DNA from: Candidatus Latescibacterota bacterium
GTDB taxonomy: Bacteria > Krumholzibacteriota > Krumholzibacteriia > Krumholzibacteriales > WJIX01
Reading direction: 5' to 3'
NCBI GenBank assembly: GCA_030621255.1
Contig: JAUXHZ010000101.1
Coordinates: forward strand, 1 to 5,357
DNA: 5,357 nt
The notes under the pieces are model-generated. The model was not told the origin of the DNA and did no database searches. It saw nothing but the letters and a program-made list of their open reading frames with translations. The first letter of the stretch is position 1. Each line of letters starts with the position of its first letter. The position numbers and the translations under genes were made by a program. Below, piece after piece: positions 1-5,357 of this stretch.

Positions 1-1283
1 CTGATAGTTTTTTCCGCCTTATCATAAATTTCCTCATGCGTAAGATCAAGACGCGCGACACCCTGTTCTATCGCCTTTCTCCCGACAGCGGCCGCCTCCC
101 TTGGAAAAACCTCCCATTCATCCATAGTAGGAAGGAGGTAATCCTCGTGCATCCCTTTATCTTCCGCGCATTTGGCCAGTTCCCGGGCCGCGGCAATACA
201 CATCTCGTCTGTTATTGTTTTTGCCATTACATCAAGAGTACCCCTGAAAATTCCGGGGAACCCAAGTGAGTTATTTACCTGATTCGGAAAATCACTTCTT
301 CCGGTAGCTACAATTCTCGCCCCCGCCTCCTTTGCCTCCCAAGGCCATATTTCCGGAATGGGATTTGCGCAGACAAACACAATCGCGTCATCCGCCATAG
401 CGGTAACCCATTCCTTTTTTATCGTGTCCGGCCCGACCTTTGACAACGCTATCAAAACATCGGCATCTTTCATCGCCTCCGGTATCCCGCCTGTCTTCCC
501 TTCACCATTTGTTTTCTGAGTTATTTCCCATTTCTCCTTATACTTTACACTCAACTCCGCTTCCCGGCTTTCATGAAGGATACCCTTGCTGTCACACATA
601 ATTATATTTTCAGGGGTAACACCGGCAACTATAATCATTTTCGCGATACAGATATTCGCGCTTCCCGCACCGATCATAGCCACTTTCACGCTTGAAATAT
701 CTTTGTCAACTATCTTAAGAGCATTTATCAAACCTGCGACTGTGACAGCCGCTGTTCCCTGCTGATCATCATGCCAGACGGGTATTTCACATTCCGCCCT
801 TAATGTATCGAGGACTCTGAAACACTTAGGCTGAGCAATATCCTCGAGGTTGATCCCGCCGTATGAAGGCTGGAGTAATTTGACAACCTCTATCAGTTTA
901 TCCGGATCTTTTGTATCAAGACAGATTGGAACAGCATCAACTCCACCGAGATACTTAAACAAAAGGGCTTTCCCTTCCATGACCGGCATTGCGGCAGCAG
1001 GGCCGATATCACCAAGCCCCAATACTCTTGTACCATCAGAAACAACCGCTATCATATTCCCCTTATTTGTATGTTCAAATGACATTTCGGGATTATCCCT
1101 TATATCAAGACAGGGCTTGGCAACCCCGGGCGTATACCAGATAGCAAAATCATCAATGTTACGTATGCATGCCTTGGGCATTACGCCAATTTTCCCTTTA
1201 TAAAAGGGGTGAAGCCGCATAGCTTCTTCACCGGGTTTATTTGCCCTGGCAAGAAGTTCCTCTTTCGTGATTTTTTCATCCAT
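1..1283 (-). CDS. NAD(P)-dependent malic enzyme (oxaloacetate-decarboxylating malate dehydrogenase), 3' end cut by the window
   Basis: Catalyses oxidative decarboxylation of malate to pyruvate and CO2 with NAD(P)+ in the cytoplasm. I translated 427 codons from the ATG at 1283 with no stop before base 1, so only a short C-terminal tail is missing. The N-terminal malic domain shows YTPGVA with the catalytic Tyr at residue 50, VMEGK with the general-base Lys at 105, the metal ligands in NLEDI (Glu147, Asp148), and HDDQQGT around Asp172-Asp173. The NAD-binding domain has GAGSAN at 205-210, followed by MCDSKG; the Asp after the second strand is compatible with NAD preference but does not prove it. 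CANPIPE (305-311) and GRSDFPNQVNN (328-338) are also intact. The protein is the short type without the phosphotransacetylase domain of E. coli MaeB. The ATG is supported by GGAGG at 1291-1295, 7 nt upstream. A promoter lies at 1360-1388. Family assignment is firm; cofactor choice is open. Confidence 0.96.
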   Translation of the reverse strand, partial: MDEKITKEELLARANKPGEEAMRLHPFYKGKIGVMPKACIRNIDDFAIWYTPGVAKPCLDIRDNPEMSFEHTNKGNMIAVVSDGTRVLGLGDIGPAAAMPVMEGKALLFKYLGGVDAVPICLDTKDPDKLIEVVKLLQPSYGGINLEDIAQPKCFRVLDTLRAECEIPVWHDDQQGTAAVTVAGLINALKIVDKDISSVKVAMIGAGSANICIAKMIIVAGVTPENIIMCDSKGILHESREAELSVKYKEKWEITQKTNGEGKTGGIPEAMKDADVLIALSKVGPDTIKKEWVTAMADDAIVFVCANPIPEIWPWEAKEAGARIVATGRSDFPNQVNNSLGFPGIFRGTLDVMAKTITDEMCIAAARELAKCAEDKGMHEDYLLPTMDEWEVFPREAAAVGRKAIEQGVARLDLTHEEIYDKAEKTI

Positions 1284-1359
1284 CAATAAACCTCCAGCAA
1301 CCTCGGTTTTACAGCAACAATCCTGATAAAATAATTATTATTCTTTGACACTTGCGGCG

Positions 1360-1388
1360 AGTATACATAATGTCCCCCTCGTTGTCAC
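1360..1388 (-). promoter_or_regulatory. sigma70-like promoter for the malic enzyme gene
   Basis: On the minus strand a -35 box GTGACA (1388-1383) is separated by exactly 17 nt from a -10 box TATACT (1365-1360); each matches consensus at five of six positions. Predicted transcription starts near 1353, giving a leader of about 70 nt before the ATG at 1283. The position just downstream of the tRNA gene suggests the malic enzyme is transcribed independently. I see no operator or riboswitch in the leader, which is mostly A/T-rich. Confidence 0.6.
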
Positions 1389-1418
1389 TACCCTTTTTGG
1401 AATTAGCAGAGGAACAAT

Positions 1419-1454
1419 TTAATAGGGGGCCACAATATTAATTCCCGCTATTAA
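1419..1454 (-). terminator. candidate stem-loop 3' of tRNA-Thr, possible terminator or processing structure
   Basis: Two arms, 1444-1454 and 1419-1429, can pair over 11 positions with one C-C mismatch (TTAATAGCGGG with CCCCCTATTAA on the minus strand), around a 14-nt loop. It starts 2 nt after the encoded CCA of the tRNA and ends before the malic enzyme promoter, where a tRNA terminator would be expected. It is not followed by a clear U-tract (AAATTGTTCC follows), so intrinsic termination is uncertain. It may instead define the 3' trailer. Confidence 0.35.
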
Positions 1455-1455
1455 T

Positions 1456-1531
<76 letters not shown>

Positions 1532-1571
1532 TCCATAATATTTCAGAGTAAAGGAGCTTTCTGAATAATTC

Positions 1572-1599
1572 AATATATTAGCTTAGGGCTTCTTTTCAA
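1572..1599 (-). promoter_or_regulatory. sigma70-like promoter for tRNA-Thr
   Basis: On the minus strand TTGAAA (1599-1594) is separated by 16 nt from TATATT (1577-1572), each five of six to consensus. Predicted start is near 1565, giving a 5' leader of about 34 nt that RNase P would remove. It sits 28 bp after the stop codon of the preceding oxidoreductase gene. I found no convincing terminator for that gene, so read-through into the tRNA is also possible. Confidence 0.55.
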
Positions 1600-1627
1600 A
1601 AAGATTTTTCTGAAGTGAAAATTAATC

Positions 1628-2797
1628 CTATTTTAGAGTTTCAGACCGCTTCGAATAAAAATTGCGATAAAAACTCAGGGAATCGAATACTTTCTCTTCG
1701 ATCTCCGGTTTACCATTAATTATAAGAGAGGTAATGTTTCGGGCAACTCCCGGGCCAAGCATAAAACCCTGTCCGCACATCCCTACCGCCAGGTAGAACC
1801 CCCTGACTTCTCTAACCTGATCCAGGATAATAATTCCATCGGGAGTCATTGGGTAAAGCCCTCTCCAAACCCGCCGAACCATACTATTTTTAAGCCTTGG
1901 AAGAAGCTCTATCAATCTACGGGAAATGACCGGCATAAATTCAGAAGTTACCGATCTTTTTTCACCGATAAAAGGTTCTGCCGGAGTGTAGCAGAATATG
2001 ATCTGGCCGAGATCATTCTGTCCAAAATAGAAGTTGGCCGTTTTCCCATCATGCCCCGGCCTTATATCTACGACAAGAGGCTCAAGAAATTGTTCAACAG
2101 GAGAAGTAATGCCGGCTTCATGGCTGTTGGAAACGACGGGAATATCAATGTCGGCCATATTTCCAATATTTCCCGCACCTGATCCGGCGGCATTTATAAC
2201 CACATCCGAGTAATAAGTTCCATTATTCGTCTTTACTCCTTCGATCCTGCCGCTCTTTATAATTAATCCGGAAACCTTTTCGTTAAACCTGAATTCTGCC
2301 CCCCTTTTTCTGCTTTCCTTCCAAAAGGCAGATGAGACGATTAGCGGAGAAACCTGGCCGTCTCCGGGAGCGTATGTACCGCCGCGAAGCCGATCCGGGT
2401 TGATACCCGGTATCAATCTTTTTATCTTATCGGGAGGCACCCAGTCTATTTCAAGTCCGTAGTTCTTCTGAATCGAGAGAAGGCCTTTTAAAATCTCTTC
2501 ATCCTTCTCTCTATATACTGGATAACAATACCCCCCCCCTTTCCAGCCAATATCTGTTCCATATTTCTTTTCCCAGTTTGAAAAAAGATCGATACTCTGA
2601 AGACAAAGTGATATTTTAGCGGGATCGGAATGAGTAGCTCTCACCCCTCCGATAGCCGCCTTGTTCTGTCCCTGCCCCTGGGAATGCTCGCCGTCGAGAA
2701 CCAGTACTTTCAAATCTTCTAGACTGAGATAATATGCCGTTGGACACCCGACGCTTCCCGCTCCAATAATTATCGCGTCGAAACTATTCCTCGTCAT
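1628..2797 (-). CDS. FAD-dependent oxidoreductase of the DAO family (sarcosine oxidase beta / opine-hydroxyproline dehydrogenase beta-like), small catalytic subunit
   Basis: A 389-residue flavoprotein expected to oxidise a C-N bond of an amine or amino-acid-like substrate; the exact substrate is unknown. The N-terminus carries the FAD-binding fold with GAGSVG at 12-17 and Asp35 at the end of the second strand. GGVRATHSD (50-58) occupies the usual FAD-contacting segment, DGQVSPL lies at 146-152, and the C-terminal signature is GLYPMTPDG (313-321) followed by GMCGQGFMLGPG (339-350). The length fits the family (about 370-400). An upstream in-frame start at 2890 would add 31 residues, but the dinucleotide fold begins only a few residues after the ATG at 2797, and a weak GGTGAG lies 4 nt before that ATG. 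This start overlaps the end of the preceding gene by 14 nt, suggesting translational coupling and a two-subunit complex. Residues 87-89 are encoded by a run of nine G. The stop is TAG. No signal peptide or membrane segment is evident. Confidence 0.9.
   Translation of the reverse strand: MTRNSFDAIIIGAGSVGCPTAYYLSLEDLKVLVLDGEHSQGQGQNKAAIGGVRATHSDPAKISLCLQSIDLFSNWEKKYGTDIGWKGGGYCYPVYREKDEEILKGLLSIQKNYGLEIDWVPPDKIKRLIPGINPDRLRGGTYAPGDGQVSPLIVSSAFWKESRKRGAEFRFNEKVSGLIIKSGRIEGVKTNNGTYYSDVVINAAGSGAGNIGNMADIDIPVVSNSHEAGITSPVEQFLEPLVVDIRPGHDGKTANFYFGQNDLGQIIFCYTPAEPFIGEKRSVTSEFMPVISRRLIELLPRLKNSMVRRVWRGLYPMTPDGIIILDQVREVRGFYLAVGMCGQGFMLGPGVARNITSLIINGKPEIEEKVFDSLSFYRNFYSKRSETLK
2531..2539 (-). repeat. 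G9 homopolymer inside the oxidoreductase gene
   Basis: Nine consecutive C on the plus strand read as GGG GGG GGG (Gly87-Gly89) in the DAO-family gene, directly after an AAA codon. The frame is open on both sides with family-like sequence (WK before, YCYPVY after), so nine is the in-frame length here. Gain or loss of one base would truncate the subunit after about 90 residues. Confidence 0.9.
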
Positions 2798-4877
2798 TTC
2801 TCTCACCCGCTTCCAGTCCGGCAAAAGTAGAAAGTGGAACTTCAGCGACAAAGGGTCTGCCGGCAGGAAGCGTAACCTGTGAAAGATCAACCCCGCATTC
2901 GTGATATAACCGCAAAATAAGATCGGTGCATGTCTTGCCGCCGCATGACCCCATCCCGGTCCGGAGAATCGCCTTAAGAATATTCATATCACGAACTCCG
3001 TTTAATATTTCTTTTTTTATCTCACCCGCGGTAACCCTCTCACACCTGCAGATTATCATATCATCATTCAGATACTCTTTCTCCTCACTAACCGGCTTAA
3101 CTTTTTCAGCTTCGAAAATCCGGATGCCGGCCGCATCGTGTGCTGTTCTGGATGGCACTTCAAGTGTAACAAGAATACGTCTTTTATCAGTTGGAGATCT
3201 TCGCCACTTCACTATCTTGCCTTTGCCTACCGGCTCGCCTTCCATTCCCATAGTTACAACTTCTTTTCCCTCTGCAAGCAGTTCTTCGTCAAGCTCAAAC
3301 GGTATCACGACTATAGACTCACCACTCCGTTCGGAAGGCCGTATCAGAGTTATCGCAAGAGCGGGACAAGCTGATACGCATTTCATACATCCGATACATT
3401 TGCCGTCGAAGACCGGCAACCCCATAAGTGAATCACCTTGCAATTTAATTGAGTGCTCGGGACAGGAATATACACACGGGTCGCATGGTATTTCTTCAAC
3501 ACATCTAATAATCGGATAAATATCTAAATCACATTTTTCAGGCTTAAAATCAACTATCTTTCCCGGTTTACTGCGCAACAGCCTTTCTGTTTCATCCCAT
3601 TCTTCCGGAACACTGATATTATTCCCTAGAAAACGAGCTACCCTTCTACCGGTTATTTTACCACTGAAGATTGCCGCCGATGCCTCCGAGATATCTTCTG
3701 AATCCCCGCAGGTAAAAACTTCAATTCCAAACTCTTTCAGCTTCAGGTAAAGTTCGTTTACGGGCGTCAGTCCGACAGCTATTAGAAGAGTGTCAATTTC
3801 ATAAGTTCTGAAGGTGCCCGGCAGAGGCTTAAAATTTTCGTCAATTTCTGCTATTGTAATCCTTTCAAGCTGCTCTGATCCGCCTGCGTCAACTACAGTA
3901 TGGGATGTGTTCACCGATACACCGAGGCGTCGCAGTTTATCAAGATGCACCTTGTATCCCCCACACCATGGAAGCGCTTCAACGAGCCCTACAACTTTTA
4001 TGCCCGCCTGAACAGCATGATACCCGGCAATAAGGCCGACATTACCTCCGCCTACTATGAAAAGTCTTTCTGTTGGACATATTAAATCACGATTAAGTAA
4101 TGTCTGAAAAGCTCCGGCTCCATATACTCCCGGCAAATCGCATCCCGGAAAGGCGAGGCCTTTCTCTCTTGCTCCGCATGAGACTATAACCGCCTTCTGA
4201 CGTACGAGAATATACCTTCCATCTTTATATAAACCTACAACTCTATCTTCAAACACTCCGACTGCAATTGTCGAAGTAAATACCGTTACACTTTCAAGTG
4301 TGTTTAATTCATCGGTGATCTTTTTCGCTATGTCAATCCCCCTAACACCGGCATAGCAATCCTTTGTTGAACCAAAGAATGGATGAGTTTGAAGCGTAAG
4401 TTTCCCTCCAAGTTCTTTTTTATCGTCGACAAGTAAAACTTTCACGCCTAACTTTCCAAGTTCAATAGCGGCATTTATGCCGGCGGGGCCCCCTCCAATA
4501 ATCAATACTTCCGTTTCAATCGCCTTCGTAGTGGAAAATTCGGGGCTTTCGTCATCACTTGGCAGAACGGGAACACCTTCACAACTTGTAACCCACATAC
4601 CAGGCTGAACAACGGTCATGCACGCCTTTACCGATGCACCGCCGACAAGAACGGTGCACTGGCTGCATTGCCCATTCGCGCAAAAGATACCCTGAGGCGC
4701 CCCATCCACACTATGATGCCCGAATACTCTGATGCCGTTCGCGAAAAGAGCGGAAGACAATACTTCGCCCTTAACGGCGGACATTTGCTCACCATTATAT
4801 GTAAACGGTATCTCTTCGCTCTCTTTAATCGTTAGGATGGGATGAGATTTTAGCCTAAAGGTTCGACGATGTATCAA
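2784..4877 (-). CDS. multidomain iron-sulfur flavoprotein, large subunit of an amine/amino-acid dehydrogenase-type complex ([2Fe-2S] + FAD/NAD fold + 2 x [4Fe-4S] + BFD-like [2Fe-2S])
   Basis: A 697-residue electron-transfer subunit. Domains in order: a ferredoxin-like [2Fe-2S] domain at about 23-105 with Cys66, 71, 74 and 86; a two-dinucleotide-fold oxidoreductase at about 122-425 with GGGPAG (128-133) for FAD, VGGGNVG (275-281) for a second nucleotide and CGDSED (390-395) in place of the usual GD motif; ferredoxin motifs at Cys459/465/468/472 and Cys494/497/500/504; a beta-rich region at about 508-600 that I cannot name; and a BFD-like [2Fe-2S] domain with Cys610, 612, 645 and 650. The core resembles the alpha subunits of opine, hydroxyproline and proline dehydrogenases, HcnA/HcnB, and the N-terminal half of sarcosine oxidase alpha, but it lacks the aminomethyltransferase domain of the last. 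The likely role is to carry electrons from the DAO-family partner (14-nt overlap downstream) to NAD or another acceptor. The start is TTG; the first internal ATG (Met32) would remove the first strand of the [2Fe-2S] domain. Substrate and acceptor are inferred, not shown. Confidence 0.9.
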   Translation of the reverse strand: MIHRRTFRLKSHPILTIKESEEIPFTYNGEQMSAVKGEVLSSALFANGIRVFGHHSVDGAPQGIFCANGQCSQCTVLVGGASVKACMTVVQPGMWVTSCEGVPVLPSDDESPEFSTTKAIETEVLIIGGGPAGINAAIELGKLGVKVLLVDDKKELGGKLTLQTHPFFGSTKDCYAGVRGIDIAKKITDELNTLESVTVFTSTIAVGVFEDRVVGLYKDGRYILVRQKAVIVSCGAREKGLAFPGCDLPGVYGAGAFQTLLNRDLICPTERLFIVGGGNVGLIAGYHAVQAGIKVVGLVEALPWCGGYKVHLDKLRRLGVSVNTSHTVVDAGGSEQLERITIAEIDENFKPLPGTFRTYEIDTLLIAVGLTPVNELYLKLKEFGIEVFTCGDSEDISEASAAIFSGKITGRRVARFLGNNISVPEEWDETERLLRSKPGKIVDFKPEKCDLDIYPIIRCVEEIPCDPCVYSCPEHSIKLQGDSLMGLPVFDGKCIGCMKCVSACPALAITLIRPSERSGESIVVIPFELDEELLAEGKEVVTMGMEGEPVGKGKIVKWRRSPTDKRRILVTLEVPSRTAHDAAGIRIFEAEKVKPVSEEKEYLNDDMIICRCERVTAGEIKKEILNGVRDMNILKAILRTGMGSCGGKTCTDLILRLYHECGVDLSQVTLPAGRPFVAEVPLSTFAGLEAGERNDEE

Positions 4878-4889
4878 AACTATTAATAG

Positions 4890-4896
4890 CTCCTCT
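4890..4896 (-). promoter_or_regulatory. Shine-Dalgarno site supporting the TTG start of the large flavoprotein subunit
   Basis: AGAGGAG on the minus strand is the only strong ribosome-binding motif in the 23-bp gap after the biotin-carrier stop codon (4901-4903). It lies 12 nt before the TTG at 4877, longer than usual. The palindrome CTATTAATAG (4880-4889) fills most of the gap between them. No ATG or GTG start occurs in the same frame between the motif and the TTG. Confidence 0.6.
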
Positions 4897-4900
4897 ACAT

Positions 4901-5357
4901 TTATTGAACAATTATTAACAACGCCTGATTCTTCTCGACAGAATTTCCGGGAGGAATCCTGATTGATTTCACAACTCCGTTTACATTGGCTGTAATACTA
5001 TTTCGCATCTTCATAGCTTCAAGAGTCAATAGAAGATCGCCAACACTTACTTTATCCCCTTCTTTTACATTGTACTCCAGAACCATTCCGGGCATAGGCG
5101 CGGTCAGAACAAATTCTCCCCCTTTTGAAACCGGTTCGGCTTCCTTCGGCGTTACCCCGTTTTTCTTTCCGGATCGTTTAGTTTTCTTCTTTATTATCGG
5201 TTCTGTTTCCCCTAACCCTTTAAACTTAACCTTCCCGCCGATCTCTTCAACTTCAACATTAAAATATTCGCCGCCGACATATACATTAAAGTTTCTGGCA
5301 TCCGCACCCTTTAACTCTCTTTCCGCAGATATACTATCATAGCTGCCCCTTTTAACC
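4901..5357 (-). CDS. biotin-carrier C-terminus of a pyruvate carboxylase subunit B / oxaloacetate decarboxylase alpha-like protein, 5' end outside the window
   Basis: The reading frame is open from the window edge to the TAA at 4903-4901, giving 151 residues. An internal ATG at 5095 exists, but the frame continues upstream with family-like sequence, so it is not the start. Residues 22-45 (FNVYVGGEYFNVEVEE and following) form the small beta segment usually found before the carrier domain. Residues 50-80 are a Lys/Pro/Glu-rich flexible linker. Residues 82-151 form a biotinyl domain: TAPMPGMV, EGDKV, then EAMKM with the biotin-accepting Lys116. Biotin carries CO2 between two active sites, for example in making or decarboxylating oxaloacetate. 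The catalytic carboxyltransferase region is not visible, so a methylmalonyl-CoA-type enzyme or a stand-alone carrier protein remains possible. The AMKM motif is followed by Arg-Asn where Glu-Asn or Glu-Thr is more common. It is probably cotranscribed with the flavoprotein gene 23 bp downstream. Confidence 0.88.
   Translation of the reverse strand, partial: VKRGSYDSISAERELKGADARNFNVYVGGEYFNVEVEEIGGKVKFKGLGETEPIIKKKTKRSGKKNGVTPKEAEPVSKGGEFVLTAPMPGMVLEYNVKEGDKVSVGDLLLTLEAMKMRNSITANVNGVVKSIRIPPGNSVEKNQALLIIVQ

Noticed and set aside
850..1203. 117-codon plus-strand open frame
   Set aside because: Antisense to the malic enzyme across its conserved motifs; no family resemblance.
1330..1339. Palindrome AATAATTATT in the malic enzyme leader
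   Set aside because: A ten-base A/T palindrome is expected by chance in such A/T-rich sequence, and there is no second copy to suggest an operator.
1345..1374. TTGACA followed by A/T-rich sequence on the plus strand, a possible promoter
   Set aside because: The best -10 match falls at a poor 15-nt spacing and there is no plus-strand gene to serve. The same bases fit a better minus-strand promoter for the malic enzyme.
1594..1614. A/T hairpin after the DAO-family gene as a terminator
   Set aside because: The stem is about seven weak pairs including a G-T, with no U-tract after it, and it overlaps the tRNA promoter.
2798..2890. N-terminal extension of the DAO-family oxidoreductase by 31 residues
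   Set aside because: The extension is only the other-frame reading of the end of the large subunit, and the FAD fold begins right after the ATG at 2797, as expected for the family.
2926..3519. 197-codon plus-strand open frame
   Set aside because: Lies entirely antisense to the well-supported large flavoprotein, is Ser-rich and low in complexity, and has no recognisable domain.
4986..5342. 118-codon plus-strand open frame
   Set aside because: Antisense to the biotin-carrier coding region, whose motifs are intact; no recognisable domain.

Overview
The window is bacterial chromosomal DNA with moderate G+C (mid-40s percent by eye), short A/T-rich spacers and dense coding. Every gene supported here lies on the minus strand, so the biological reading order runs from base 5357 down to base 1. 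The tRNA with an encoded CCA end, the Shine-Dalgarno sequences and the sigma70-like promoters indicate a bacterium. The many Fe-S clusters and the malic enzyme and biotin-carrier types suggest an anaerobic or facultative lineage. I cannot name the phylum from the sequence alone. I see no phage, transposon or CRISPR material.

Layout in reading order: (1) 5357-4901 is the C-terminal 151 residues of a biotin-dependent carboxylase or decarboxylase subunit, ending in a biotinyl domain with an intact AMKM motif. (2) After 23 bp, 4877-2784 encodes a 697-residue iron-sulfur flavoprotein. It joins a [2Fe-2S] domain, an FAD/NAD-type two-dinucleotide-fold oxidoreductase, two [4Fe-4S] motifs, a beta-rich region I could not assign, and a BFD-like [2Fe-2S] domain. 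(3) Overlapping it by 14 bp, 2797-1628 encodes a 389-residue DAO-family FAD oxidoreductase, the likely substrate-oxidising partner. (4) 1531-1456 is tRNA-Thr(CGT) with its own apparent promoter. (5) 1283-1 is a malic enzyme, also with its own promoter, missing only its extreme C-terminus at the window edge.

How they may work together: the two flavoproteins look like one amine or amino-acid dehydrogenase complex of the opine/hydroxyproline/proline dehydrogenase and sarcosine-oxidase-like type. The small subunit would take electrons from an amine-type substrate, and the large subunit would pass them through its clusters to NAD or another carrier. The substrate is not determined. The large subunit lacks the aminomethyltransferase (THF-binding) domain of true heterotetrameric sarcosine oxidase. 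The carboxylase fragment and the malic enzyme both belong to pyruvate/oxaloacetate/malate metabolism, or plausibly so, but they sit in separate transcription units, so a shared role is inference.

There is no gene-free stretch longer than 300 bases. The two spacers around the tRNA (1284-1455 and 1532-1627) hold the promoters and one candidate stem-loop.
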